NCBI GenBank assembly: GCA_934395135.1
Contig: CAKRRK010000005.1
Coordinates: forward strand, 20,444 to 84,443
DNA: 64,000 nt
Direction of reading: 5' to 3'
Source: an uncultured Eubacteriales bacterium
Lineage (GTDB): Bacteria > Bacillota > Clostridia > Oscillospirales > Butyricicoccaceae
Numbering within the stretch: the stretch's first letter is position 1; every line of letters starts with the position of its first letter. The translations under genes were made by a program, and so were the position numbers. The notes beneath the pieces were generated by a model, which worked only from the letters and a program-made list of their open reading frames with translations, had not been told where the DNA came from and searched no databases. This document shows, one piece after another, positions 1-8,549 of this stretch.

Positions 1-1511
1 TAGGAAACCAGAGTGATATCTCTTCCCTGTGATAAAATACAAATCGAAAATTCTGACGTGTCCTTGACAAACTTTCCTTCTCCTCCTCTGGGAAAGCGAA
101 CCGCTGCCGGTCCGTCTGTGCGATAAATCGCTGCGGAAATCATAGAGCGCAGCTCCCGAAAATTGGACGGTGCAAACACCGCAATCCCCGGAACCTGCCG
201 CAGATAACCCACATCAAACACCCCATTATGAGTTGGTCCATCGTCGCCTACGATTCCGGCCCGGTCAACGGCAAGCAGTAGTTTGATGTGATCAATCGCG
301 ACATCGTGGATTAACTGGTCAAAAGATCGCTGCAAAAAAGTGGAATAGATGGCACACACGGGCATTAGTCCCCGTTTTGCCATTCCCGCCGCCATCGTCA
401 CAGCATGCTCTTCCGCGATGCCTACATCAAAGAAACGCTTTGGAAATAACTTGGAAAAAGCGGAAAGACCTGTGCCGGACTGCATCGCCGCCGTAACCGC
501 ACAAATCTTTGGATCAATGTCCGCTAAAGTAAGGAGTGTTTGCCCAAACACCTCGGAAAAGGTTTTTCCCGGTGATTTTAATGGACTTCCCGTCTTTATA
601 TCAAAGGGTGATACCCCATGATACCGATCCGGACTTTGTTCCGAATAAGGATAGCCCCGTCCCTTTTGCGTCATCAAATGCACGATTACGGGCTTTTGCA
701 GACTTTTTGCCATTTCCAGCAACTCGCAAACCGCCTGCACGTCATGGCCATCCGCCGGTCCCAAATAAGCAAGCCCCATATTCTCAAAAAAGGAACTGGG
801 CAGCAAAACCGATTTGACGCCGCTTTTGATTTTCGTGATGAAATCAGAAAGCTTTGTTCCAATATAAGAATATTCCAAAAAGCCCTTTACCCTTTTTTTA
901 ACCCGTAAGTATCGCGGACTCATTCGCAGATTTGCCAAATGTTTGGACATTGCACCCACATTTTTAGCAATGGACATGTTATTATCGTTCAATATAATGA
1001 TAACCGGTTCTTTGGATGTTCCCGCATCGCTCAGCGCTTCGTACGCCATGCCTCCGGTTAACGCACCGTCTCCAATCACAGCGACAACTTGATATTCCTG
1101 CTTTTGCAGCGTTCTGGCATGCGCCATTCCCAGCGCTGTAGAAACTGAAATAGACGCATGGCCTGAAACCGATGCGTCACACTCACTTTCCTCCGGCTTG
1201 GTGAATCCAGAAATGCCTCCATATTTTCGCAGTGTTGAAAACTGTTCTTTTCTTCCGGTTAAAATTTTATGTACATAACTTTGATGTCCAACATCAAATA
1301 CAATACGGTCTTTTTGGCTGTCAAACACCTTTTCCAGCGCAACGGACAATTCCACAACACCCAAATTAGAAGAAAGATGTCCTCCCGTTTGAGAAACATT
1401 CTCAATAATAAATTGGCGAAGTTCCGTACACAACGCGTTAATTTCCAGTGGTGTTAAATCCTTTATATCATCAGCAGTTTGTATGCCGTCTAATATCTTA
1501 TATTGTCCCAT
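1..1511 (-). CDS. dxs: 1-deoxy-D-xylulose-5-phosphate synthase, C-terminus beyond window
   Basis: Condenses pyruvate and glyceraldehyde-3-phosphate to DXP, the first step of the MEP isoprenoid pathway, using thiamine diphosphate in the cytosol. About 503 residues are visible from ATG at 1511. They begin MGQYKILDGI and include GGHLSSNLG, the ThDP motif GDGALTGG near residue 150 followed by NDNNMSI, the transketolase-type VGIAEEHAV, and DGPTHNG. The family is usually about 620 residues, so roughly the last fifth lies off the left edge. It is the most downstream visible gene of the operon that also carries ispA and the OLE-like RNA; 133 nt separate it from the upstream membrane-protein gene. Confidence 0.96.
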   Translation of the reverse strand, partial: MGQYKILDGIQTADDIKDLTPLEINALCTELRQFIIENVSQTGGHLSSNLGVVELSVALEKVFDSQKDRIVFDVGHQSYVHKILTGRKEQFSTLRKYGGISGFTKPEESECDASVSGHASISVSTALGMAHARTLQKQEYQVVAVIGDGALTGGMAYEALSDAGTSKEPVIIILNDNNMSIAKNVGAMSKHLANLRMSPRYLRVKKRVKGFLEYSYIGTKLSDFITKIKSGVKSVLLPSSFFENMGLAYLGPADGHDVQAVCELLEMAKSLQKPVIVHLMTQKGRGYPYSEQSPDRYHGVSPFDIKTGSPLKSPGKTFSEVFGQTLLTLADIDPKICAVTAAMQSGTGLSAFSKLFPKRFFDVGIAEEHAVTMAAGMAKRGLMPVCAIYSTFLQRSFDQLIHDVAIDHIKLLLAVDRAGIVGDDGPTHNGVFDVGYLRQVPGIAVFAPSNFRELRSMISAAIYRTDGPAAVRFPRGGEGKFVKDTSEFSICILSQGRDITLVS

Positions 1512-1644
1512 GATTTTTCAAACCTTGTTTCGTGTTTAGTCATCTGGAACCTGCTAAAGCTTCCAAATGCGCAGATCTGACGGAATATAGAATTATCCGC
1601 CGAGGCAGTGATTTTCTAAAACGCCTGCCAACGTTTTCGCAAAG

Positions 1645-2214
1645 TCATTTCTTATTTCCCGGAAACCAAGGAAAAACATGTAAAATTTTTCCTACGGCAA
1701 ATAATATTTTTCCACTGTAACTGATCCCAAACCCTTTTCCCATTGCCTTTCCGCCAATGGTCAGCGCACTGATCAGGCCGGTAATGACCAATTGTATAAC
1801 CGTTCCCTGTGGCGTACCTGCCACAATAATCCGAGCCACAATAATCGCGCCGGTAGCACCGGAGATAATACCAGCAATATCCCCCACAACATCATTGCAA
1901 AAGCTCGCAACTTTCTCCGCGTTTTGTACCAGCCAAACCGCTTCTTTGGCGCCGCTTACCTTTTTTGCCGCCATAGAATGAAACTGTTTCTCATCGCCGG
2001 ATGTGGCCGCCACGCCAATAATATCAAAAACAATGCCTAAAATAACCACTGCAAGCAAAATGATAAATGCTATCAGATTATTTACATGCTGAATTGCCTC
2101 CGACGATGCGTAGGAAAGCAGCATAGATATAAGAAATGAAAAAAAAGTTATGGAAATAACCCATTTAAAATCTATCCGGAAAAGTTTTGTCTTTTTTTTG
2201 TTTTTACTGTCCAA
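1645..2214 (-). CDS. oapA: OLE-RNA-associated membrane protein OapA (probable)
   Basis: A 189-residue integral membrane protein with a lysine-rich N-terminus, hydrophobic segments near residues 16-36 and 44-70, and a hydrophobic C-terminal half from about 110. A DxxxD motif (D108-V-V-G-D112) is present; OapA proteins are reported to carry such a motif and to bind OLE RNA at the membrane. The start is TTG at 2214 with AGGGG eleven bases upstream; no ATG lies in frame close by. It lies between the OLE-like RNA (upstream) and dxs, the published order for oapA. The family assignment rests on size, topology, motif and synteny, not on a search. Alternative: an unrelated hypothetical membrane protein. 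Confidence 0.8.
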   Translation of the reverse strand: MDSKNKKKTKLFRIDFKWVISITFFSFLISMLLSYASSEAIQHVNNLIAFIILLAVVILGIVFDIIGVAATSGDEKQFHSMAAKKVSGAKEAVWLVQNAEKVASFCNDVVGDIAGIISGATGAIIVARIIVAGTPQGTVIQLVITGLISALTIGGKAMGKGFGISYSGKILFAVGKILHVFPWFPGNKK

Positions 2215-2253
2215 AAAATTTAAAACCCCTTGTTGTTCCTTATATTTAAAATT

Positions 2254-2888
2254 ATGTGGCGGCAGACAAAGTTAATCTTACGGCTTGAGGTTCGGTTGGA
2301 TTTCCCTACATACTGCCATGCGTCGCCGACATGGAGGTTTCCCATTATAGTATATACCAAGATATTGCTATTCTTGTGACCGAATTGCCACTTAGTCCGT
2401 ACTGCAATCCCTTGTCTGCCCGAAAAACGACAGCCTAGGTGATTTCCACGGCAGTCAACACGATTCTTAACCTCTTTTGCAGCCAAGGTTTCAAGTGTCA
2501 ATACCCACGGTTTCCTGGCCGGGAATCCGTAGGCGGATACACTATTCACCAAGACCACGCAAGGCAGGCTACTCTGCACACAGCAACTTCAGTGCAGTTT
2601 TATCCGTTCGGATAAAACGCCATCCGCACCGCAATACAGGTTCTCCCCTGCAACGTAAAGCATCCATCAACCAGAATCGGTGCTATAGGTGCTCCACATA
2701 TACAGGTCTCCACGGAAATAGGGTCGGTATTTCATGCCATTGAAACGCGCCCTAAAACCTTAACCCCCAGCATCCACCCCAGACTGGGCGTAAGAAGCAA
2801 ACACCAGGGACTTCATCGATATGCCCTTTAACGGATTTTTAGCCCCGTCTTGGGAATCGTATGAGCTGACTAGAATACTGCGCCACAT
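2254..2888 (-). ncRNA. ole: OLE RNA (ornate large extremophilic RNA), probable
   Basis: The 744-nt gap between ispA and oapA has no credible ORF but is rich in pairing. Its ends are complementary: minus-strand ATGTGGCG at 2888-2881 pairs perfectly with CGCCACAT at 2261-2254, and CAG/CTG extends this past one bulged base, closing a 635-nt molecule. Internal hairpins include GTTTTATCCG/CGGATAAAAC (2600-2622), GTATCCG/CGGATTC near 2530-2545, and CCATG/CATGG near 2320. OLE RNAs are about 600 nt, lie between ispA and oapA/dxs, and form ribonucleoprotein complexes at the membrane linked to alcohol, cold and Mg2+ stress. The ends are taken from the closing helix; a promoter and the processed termini cannot be seen. 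A covariance-model hit would settle the call. Confidence 0.82.
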
Positions 2889-2958
2889 TGATAAATTATC
2901 ACATTTTGCACCTGTTTGCAAGGTTCGCCACGGAAGTTTACGGAAATTTTAAAACGGT

Positions 2959-3852
2959 TTATTTTTCCCTTGCCGACAAAAAATGTGCGAGCTGCACCAA
3001 AAAAACAGGATCCTTCAGCTTAGAAGCTGCAGTGACCGCCTCTTTCGTGAGGTCTGCAATGGCCTTCCTGCAGTGTTCCATCCCGATTGCGGCTGGAAAA
3101 GTAGCTTTTTCTCCGCGTTCGTCACTGCCGACTGCTTTTCCCAAGATTTCTGTATTTCCTTCCACATCCAAAATATCGTCCCGGATCTGAAACGCCAGCC
3201 CAAGCGCCCTTGCATATGTTCTGGCGGCCTGCAGCGTCGCTTCATCGCTCCGCCCGGCAAGGATGCAGCCGGATACCGTTCCAGCTTCGATGAGTTTTCC
3301 GGTTTTAAGCCTTTGCAGAAAAATCAGTTCATCCACTGTTAGCCGTTGACCTTCGGCCCCGATGTCCAAAACCTGTCCGCCGATCATTCCATCCATGCCG
3401 GAGCATTGCGCAATATACGAGACAGCAGAAAGGACATCTTCCGGCCGAAAGGCCTGTATCGCCTGCTTTGACAGCATAATTTCAAAAGCTCGATTTAACA
3501 GCGCATCACCAGCCAGCACGGCAAGCGCTTCTCCGTAAACTTTATGGCTGGTTGGTTTTCCGCGCCGCAAATCATCGTCATCCATACAAGGGAGGTCGTC
3601 ATGGATCAGAGAATACGTATGAATCATTTCCAAAGCGCAGGCAAACGGCATAGCGTCCGACACACTTCCGCCGCAAACTCTGCAAAACTCCAGCAGCAAC
3701 ATAGGCCGCAGGCGCTTTCCGCCAGCCTGAAGGCTGTACTGGACCGCATCGTAAATCTTTGTTTTGCACTCTGGTTCCTTGGGTCGCAAATACGCTGGAA
3801 GGGCCGCTTCTATGCTTGTAACATATTGCTCAAATCTCTTTTGAAACTCCAT
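2959..3852 (-). CDS. ispA: farnesyl/geranyl diphosphate synthase
   Basis: Short-chain trans-prenyltransferase that elongates DMAPP with IPP. The 297-residue protein has the first aspartate-rich motif at residues 85-91 (DDLPCMD), followed by DDDLRRGKPT, and the second at 225-229 (DDILD). GGKRLRP near residue 44-50 is the substrate phosphate-binding segment. Length is normal for the family. It starts at ATG 3852, two bases after the xseB stop, so the two are translated in tandem. Downstream is the OLE-like RNA rather than dxs directly. Confidence 0.97.
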   Translation of the reverse strand: MEFQKRFEQYVTSIEAALPAYLRPKEPECKTKIYDAVQYSLQAGGKRLRPMLLLEFCRVCGGSVSDAMPFACALEMIHTYSLIHDDLPCMDDDDLRRGKPTSHKVYGEALAVLAGDALLNRAFEIMLSKQAIQAFRPEDVLSAVSYIAQCSGMDGMIGGQVLDIGAEGQRLTVDELIFLQRLKTGKLIEAGTVSGCILAGRSDEATLQAARTYARALGLAFQIRDDILDVEGNTEILGKAVGSDERGEKATFPAAIGMEHCRKAIADLTKEAVTAASKLKDPVFLVQLAHFLSAREK

Positions 3853-3854
3853 AT

Positions 3855-4100
3855 TTATTCCTCTTTGTCCAACGGAAATGGCTGTTCTTCCAAACCGTCC
3901 GCCCCTCTGGTAATCATCGTAATTTTCTGTTCTGCGGCATCAAGTTTTCTGCTGCACTGCAAGGACAGAGCCGTTCCTTCCTCAAACAACCGGATGCTCT
4001 CTTCCAGGGAAATGTCATTGCGTTCCAATATGGAAACAATTTCCTCCAGCCGTGCGATAGATGTTTCAAAATCCAATTCTTTTTTTTTCGAAGACGCCAT
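3855..4100 (-). CDS. xseB: exodeoxyribonuclease VII small subunit
   Basis: An 81-residue helical protein that assembles with XseA to give the single-strand-specific exonuclease VII. The sequence has the family pattern: LDFETSIARLEEIV, then ISLEESIRLFEEGT and a C-terminal coiled stretch with the xseB-like spacing of acidic and leucine residues. It is packed between xseA (two bases upstream) and ispA (two bases downstream). Confidence 0.95.
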   Translation of the reverse strand: MASSKKKELDFETSIARLEEIVSILERNDISLEESIRLFEEGTALSLQCSRKLDAAEQKITMITRGADGLEEQPFPLDKEE

Positions 4101-4102
4101 TT

Positions 4103-5305
4103 TTATTCCTCATCCTTTATAATTTCAGTGACAGTACACCGGGCTTTGTTGCGGTGAAATTGTATCGTAACGCAGTCTCCCTGTTCCAGACATTCTCCGT
4201 CCCGGATAATTTGCTTTGTTTCATCCGACACAATGCTATACCCTCTCGCCAACACTTTGATGGGATTGCAGGCGTCCAGGTAGGCGACTGCTTTGGAAAA
4301 TCTATTGCGTTCCCGCAAATGCTGTTCCCGGACAAAAGCCTGCATTCTATCGGAAAGATGCGCCAACAGCATACGGCTTTCTTCTATCTGCATCTGCGGA
4401 TTGCGTAGCTGCAGCCGCTTTTTGTGATGCAGGAGTGTCATATTGCGCGCCGCAACCGCCGCTTTCGCCGCGATTTTCAAGCGGTCATATAAATTATTGC
4501 ACAACATCGTTAGTTCTTGTTGATCCGGAACGCAGAGTTCCGCCGCATTGGATGGCGTCGAAGCGCGCACATCTGCCACAAAATCGGCGATCGTCACATC
4601 CGGTTCATGCCCTACCGCAGAAACCACCGGGATCCTGGAACCGGAAATTGCCCTTGCTACCGTTTCTGTATTAAACGCCCATAAATCTTCTATACTGCCG
4701 CCGCCGCGCCCGGTAATAATCAAATCGCACAAGCCTTCCTCGTTGATATGTTTCAATGCTTCTGCAATAGCGGAAGGTGCGCCTTCTCCCTGCACCAGTA
4801 CGGGATACAGCCGGACAGATGCAGGCGGATAGCGATTATTTAATATGCGAAGCATATCCTGCACTGCGGCGCCAGTAGGGGATGTAACAATACCAATGCA
4901 CTTCGGGAACTTGGGCAGTGCCTTTTTTCGCGCCGGGTCAAACAGCCCTTCCGCATATAATTTTTCCTTTAACTCTTCAAAGCGCAAATGCAGGTCCCCT
5001 GCCCCATCGGAGATCATATCCGTGATATACAGCTGATACTGCCCGCTTTTTACAAAAACGCCAATCCTTCCTCTGGCAATCACCTGCATTCCATTGCGCG
5101 GAACCAAGCGGAGTTTGGCCGCATCTGTTCGGAACATTACCGCAGACAGCGCCGCCTCTTGGTCTTTCAGCGTCATATAATGATGGCCTGAGGTATGGCG
5201 CTTATAGTTGGAGATTTCTCCCCGAATAAAAATATTCCGGAAGTTTTCCTGATACTCCAACATGGATTTTATTTCGTAATTCACCTCGGAAACAGAATAA
5301 ATCAT
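4103..5305 (-). CDS. xseA: exodeoxyribonuclease VII large subunit
   Basis: A 400-residue catalytic subunit. Residues 1-100 form the OB-fold DNA-binding domain (IFIRGEISNYKRHTSGHHY). The central catalytic domain shows GIVTSPTGAAVQDML and GRGGGSIEDLWAFN, both diagnostic of the family, and the C-terminus is a helical and basic XseB-binding region ending in ARGYSIV. The start overlaps the end of the upstream TsaD-like gene by four bases (5302-5305), which implies coupled translation. Confidence 0.97.
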   Translation of the reverse strand: MIYSVSEVNYEIKSMLEYQENFRNIFIRGEISNYKRHTSGHHYMTLKDQEAALSAVMFRTDAAKLRLVPRNGMQVIARGRIGVFVKSGQYQLYITDMISDGAGDLHLRFEELKEKLYAEGLFDPARKKALPKFPKCIGIVTSPTGAAVQDMLRILNNRYPPASVRLYPVLVQGEGAPSAIAEALKHINEEGLCDLIITGRGGGSIEDLWAFNTETVARAISGSRIPVVSAVGHEPDVTIADFVADVRASTPSNAAELCVPDQQELTMLCNNLYDRLKIAAKAAVAARNMTLLHHKKRLQLRNPQMQIEESRMLLAHLSDRMQAFVREQHLRERNRFSKAVAYLDACNPIKVLARGYSIVSDETKQIIRDGECLEQGDCVTIQFHRNKARCTVTEIIKDEE

Positions 5306-6252
5306 AACATTCCCTGTTCTTTCTGCTGGCTGTAATAAGAAAAGATCGCAGCGCCTACGGCATTGTCACCCGATAACTCACCGGAAGCAAACCAACATTG
5401 CCCCGGAAAAGCTTGTTCCATACGCTTTCGCAAATACCCGTTTGCCGCCACACCGCCGCAAAACAACACCGGCAGGGGTTCGATTTTCATTCTCTGTTCC
5501 GTAGCGCGTACTATCGCATTGCATACGGTCTGTATGGCAGCCGCCGCAACGTCGCCCGGCTGCGCGCCGCTTTCATAGAATGCTTTGATTTTGTTTTCCA
5601 TACCGGACAAAGAAAAATAACCGTCCGTACTTTTGGGCTGATATCCACAGTTTGTATCCATTTCAGCAATTTGCTCCAATTGTGCGCCGGCCGGAAAAGA
5701 AAGCGAAAGCATCACGCCCGCGCGGTCAATCAGCTGCCCGGCAGCAATATCTGTCGTGCCACCAACAATTTCCGTCTGTAACGCACAGCCGGCACTGCAA
5801 TCTGCCAGCAGCAATTCCGTTGTGCCGCCCGATAAATGCCATACGTAAAAACGCCTGCCGATCCAATCCAGTTTTCCCGCGGAAAAAGCAGCAGAAACAA
5901 TATGTCCCTGCTGGTGTGACAAATGCAGGCATGGCGTATTGTGGGTTTTGGCAATTGCTTCTCCCGCCGCAAGACCAGCGAGAAAGCATGGCATATACGA
6001 ACCCTCAACGGCACGAGGACGCGAACTGACGCCAACGCCGGAAATGGCCGCCCCAAACTCTGTCTTAAAACGATGAAACAGATTCGGGAGATTCACCACA
6101 TGCTGAAACAGTGCATCGCTCTGCCGCAAACCAAGCCGGCCTTCTGGTACTGCCAAAAGGAGACTTTCGTTTCTATACCGCTGCGTTTTTGCATCGAATA
6201 GGGCAACAGAGGTTTTATAGTTGCTGGTGTCGATTCCGAGATACAGGCTCAT
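5302..6252 (-). CDS. TsaD/Kae1/YgjD-family paralogue
   Basis: A 316-residue ASKHA-fold protein of the family that makes N6-threonylcarbamoyl-adenosine in tRNA. Visible features are the N-terminal GIDTSNYKTSVAL phosphate loop, the metal-binding pair H113-Q-Q-G-H117, a TTELLL segment after HLSGG, and the C-terminal aspartate D296 in SGDNAVGAA. The canonical TsaD motif is usually HxEGH; here the glutamate is a glutamine, and the overall sequence is divergent. Clostridia often carry such a second copy next to xseA and nusB. The true tsaD would normally sit with tsaB and tsaE elsewhere, so the function here is unknown. It overlaps nusB by four bases. Confidence 0.85.
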   Translation of the reverse strand: MSLYLGIDTSNYKTSVALFDAKTQRYRNESLLLAVPEGRLGLRQSDALFQHVVNLPNLFHRFKTEFGAAISGVGVSSRPRAVEGSYMPCFLAGLAAGEAIAKTHNTPCLHLSHQQGHIVSAAFSAGKLDWIGRRFYVWHLSGGTTELLLADCSAGCALQTEIVGGTTDIAAGQLIDRAGVMLSLSFPAGAQLEQIAEMDTNCGYQPKSTDGYFSLSGMENKIKAFYESGAQPGDVAAAAIQTVCNAIVRATEQRMKIEPLPVLFCGGVAANGYLRKRMEQAFPGQCWFASGELSGDNAVGAAIFSYYSQQKEQGML

Positions 6253-6701
6253 ACCGTCTTCTTCTCTTCCCGAATTACGCTGCCAAGCACACCGTTAATA
6301 AACACGGAGGCCTCTTTGGATTCATATTTCTTGGCAAGTTCCACCGCCTCGTTGGCGGAAACGCCGGAGGGAATTCCATCCATATGGAAGATTTCATAAA
6401 CAGCCAGGCGCAAAATTGCTCTGGTTACCCGAGAGAGTCGGGACACTTTCCAGTTTTTGGCATACTTTTCAATCATTCCATCAATTTCAGCAACGTGCTC
6501 TGCGATACCTCGCACTACCGCTAAGATATACGCGGATTCTTCCCCGCATACTGCCGCCGGGGCATCTTCTCCCTGGGTATAAATATCCGGCAGCGCGCTT
6601 TCTTCTACTACAGAAGTCAATTCATCCGTGGAGGAAAATCCATGGAATCCCAACTCATAAATTAACTTGAACGCGGTCTCCCGAGCCTCTCTTCTGTTCA
6701 C
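6249..6701 (-). CDS. nusB: transcription antitermination factor NusB
   Basis: A 150-residue all-helical NusB, part of the antitermination complex on rRNA operons. Start chosen at GTG 6701 because AGGAGG lies just upstream and the protein then begins NRREARETAFKLIYEL, the usual NusB N-terminus; a longer ATG-started reading adds 81 unrelated residues. The C-terminal half shows LSRVTRAILRLAVYEI and SVFINGVLGSV, both typical. It is the first gene of the nusB-to-dxs unit and has its own promoter. Confidence 0.95.
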   Translation of the reverse strand: MNRREARETAFKLIYELGFHGFSSTDELTSVVEESALPDIYTQGEDAPAAVCGEESAYILAVVRGIAEHVAEIDGMIEKYAKNWKVSRLSRVTRAILRLAVYEIFHMDGIPSGVSANEAVELAKKYESKEASVFINGVLGSVIREEKKTV

Positions 6702-6738
6702 ATCTGCCTCCTGAAATCCATAAAAAATATTTACATAC

Positions 6739-6767
6739 ATCATACCCCATGCCAATAAAATATGCAA
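6739..6767 (-). promoter_or_regulatory. sigma-A promoter of nusB operon
   Basis: Minus-strand TTGCAT (6767-6762), 17-bp spacer, TATGAT (6744-6739). It lies 38 bp before the GTG start of nusB and downstream of the Asp23 gene's hairpin, so the nusB-to-dxs genes can be transcribed independently of the spoIIIA/Asp23 genes. Confidence 0.65.
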
Positions 6768-6933
6768 CAATCTTATAATTTTTTTATCAGCTTTCACGAG
6801 TATTGCACCAAAAATTCTGCATATCCTCAAAAAAGCGGCAAAAAATGCGATGTTCTGCATCAGGAATCTCACCCGCTTCCGATTTTTGGCAGGCCAGCCG
6901 GCGAAATGCCAGCATTCAATTCCGGCAAAGGAA

Positions 6934-6957
6934 ATGGCGGACATAACTGTCCGCCAT
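6934..6957 (-). terminator. hairpin after the Asp23 gene
   Basis: Perfect 10-bp inverted repeat ATGGCGGACA/TGTCCGCCAT with a 4-nt loop, 14 bp past the Asp23 stop codon. The following minus-strand sequence is only weakly T-rich, so it may be a leaky terminator. Confidence 0.5.
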
Positions 6958-6970
6958 AAAATTGCTGTCT

Positions 6971-7360
6971 TTATGCATCTTTTCCTTTGCTTTTTCCGGA
7001 TACAATCCCGGATATGTGTATATCAATAAAAGAAGGATGAAGGCCTGTCATAGATTCGATGGCGGTATGCACCGCCTTTTGCACTTCCTTCGCAACCCCA
7101 ATGATGCTGTATCCATAAATGGTTAAAATACAGATATCTACTTCCACCAGATCACCGTTGAACCGAATCTTAATGCCTTTGGCATTGTTTTTCTTTCCCA
7201 AAAATTCGGCAATGTCACTGCCCAATCCACCGGTGTAGATACCGCCCACGCCTTCTGTTTCCGTTGTGGAAATCGCGGCAATTGATGCAACCACATCTTC
7301 AGAAATTTTGACGGTTCCCTGCTCGTTGGCAGTTGACCAATAATCTTTATTCTCTGCCAT
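6971..7360 (-). CDS. Asp23/Gls24 family envelope stress protein
   Basis: A 129-residue DUF322 (alkaline shock protein 23) member. Start taken at ATG 7360, preceded by AAGGAG, giving MAENKDYWSTANEQG; the longer reading adds 22 unsupported residues. The core has GTVKISEDVVASIA, ETEGV and VEVDICILTIYGYSI, with IDIHISGI near the end. Members lie at or under the membrane; this copy, between spoIIIAH and nusB, matches the common clostridial arrangement. Its exact role is unknown. Confidence 0.9.
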   Translation of the reverse strand: MAENKDYWSTANEQGTVKISEDVVASIAAISTTETEGVGGIYTGGLGSDIAEFLGKKNNAKGIKIRFNGDLVEVDICILTIYGYSIIGVAKEVQKAVHTAIESMTGLHPSFIDIHISGIVSGKSKGKDA

Positions 7361-7385
7361 AATGATCACACTCCTTATGGGAGGT

Positions 7386-7394
7386 ATTATAACA
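7386..7394 (-). promoter_or_regulatory. extended -10 promoter of the Asp23 gene
   Basis: Minus-strand TG-T-TATAAT ends 25 bp before the ATG at 7360. No good -35 is visible at 17 bp, so recognition would rely on the extended -10. Confidence 0.5.
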
Positions 7395-7431
7395 TACAAT
7401 CCTTTAAAATAAAAGCAAATTCCCAAAAAGT

Positions 7432-8001
7432 TTAATCTGTCTCTACAATTTTTATATTTTCCGCAGAAACCTGCACCTCTGACAGCACAATATCTTTGAT
7501 TTTTGACGCGTCTTCCGCGTCAAATTCACCCTCTCCTTTGGAAACAATGACATTGACATCGCTGTCGCTGATAAAGGTTACGCATTCATGGTATCCCTTT
7601 GCTTTAATCAGGCTTTCGATTCTGGATTCTTTTACTGTATTATCCGCCAGTTTTGTGATCTGTTCGTTGGCTGCTTTTTTCTCCTCGTCTGACACGCTGT
7701 CGCTTTCAGCTGTTTGTTTTAAGATGGTAATCGCTTCATCCCTGGCTTTCTGTCTGGACAGCCTTGATTCTGCAAAATAGTCGTTTGCGGCTGTATCTGC
7801 CGCATCCGAAATGGCGGATACATCGGCGGCTTCTGAACCGTCTCCTGCGTTTGCGTAACTGTCCAAAAATTCAGATTCTGCCTGATCAGCCACCACCATT
7901 TCATCCGGGGACTGCGTATAACTCCAATTCAAATACACCGCAACACACAGCATAAGCCCAATAACGCCGTAAATTGCACTTCTTTTTTTGACCGATGACA
8001 T
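7432..8001 (-). CDS. spoIIIAH: stage III sporulation protein AH
   Basis: A 189-residue single-pass protein with a transmembrane helix at about residues 10-26 and a large extracytoplasmic part. In the mother cell SpoIIIAH forms a ring and binds forespore SpoIIQ through its YscJ-like C-terminal domain, making the channel across the two forespore membranes. The middle is acidic and low-complexity; the C-terminal 90 residues (ESLIKAKGYHECVTFI and after) carry the ring-building fold. It is the last gene of the spoIIIA operon. Confidence 0.93.
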   Translation of the reverse strand: MSSVKKRSAIYGVIGLMLCVAVYLNWSYTQSPDEMVVADQAESEFLDSYANAGDGSEAADVSAISDAADTAANDYFAESRLSRQKARDEAITILKQTAESDSVSDEEKKAANEQITKLADNTVKESRIESLIKAKGYHECVTFISDSDVNVIVSKGEGEFDAEDASKIKDIVLSEVQVSAENIKIVETD

Positions 8002-8012
8002 ATTGTTTCCTC

Positions 8013-8549
8013 CTATTTTTTCATTTTATTGATTGAAATATTATCAGAAGATATCCCGCACAGCGCTGTGACAGCCTCTGTTATTTTCAGGCATACCTTG
8101 CTGTTATCTGCCCCGTCGCAAATGACCACAGCTCCTTTAAACTCTGGATATACTGTTTTTAACAGCACTGGTTCCTGTCCGTAACTGCCGCTGGAAACAA
8201 TTGTGGTGGAGCGTTCATAGTTTTCGGAGTCGGATGTGATATCTCCCCCGTTTTCCGAATACTGGCTGGCCTCTTTCACATCAGAAGCGAAAACCGATTC
8301 CTCCCCAGAAGCAAGGGATAGCATAATTTCCACACGGCCCGCTCCATCAATCAGTGTCAGTTTCTCTCCTAAATTTTTTTCAAATGCAGCCAAATCAAAG
8401 GACGCTTGCGATGTCACCTCCTTTTGGGCTGCTGTCTTCTCATTGCCTCCGCTCCCAGCGGCAAGAAACAAAATCCCTACCATTAGAACCAAAATGAAAA
8501 ACTTATATTTTTTTACAATTGCAATTAAAACTTCTTTTGAAATCTTCAT
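8013..8549 (-). CDS. spoIIIAG: stage III sporulation protein AG
   Basis: A 178-residue protein with an N-terminal transmembrane helix (about 15-31) and an extracytoplasmic ring-building domain. SpoIIIAG forms the large secretion-like ring of the SpoIIIA-SpoIIQ complex. Signs are LAAFEKNLGEKLTLIDGAGRVEIMLS and, near the end, GAVVICDGADNSKVCLKI. It overlaps spoIIIAF by four bases upstream and is 11 bp from spoIIIAH. Confidence 0.93.
   Translation of the reverse strand: MKISKEVLIAIVKKYKFFILVLMVGILFLAAGSGGNEKTAAQKEVTSQASFDLAAFEKNLGEKLTLIDGAGRVEIMLSLASGEESVFASDVKEASQYSENGGDITSDSENYERSTTIVSSGSYGQEPVLLKTVYPEFKGAVVICDGADNSKVCLKITEAVTALCGISSDNISINKMKK

Noticed and set aside
2220..2579. A 119-residue minus-strand ORF in the ispA-oapA gap
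   Set aside because: Amino-acid content is unlike a protein, no ribosome-binding site, and it lies inside the closed RNA structure; better explained as OLE RNA.
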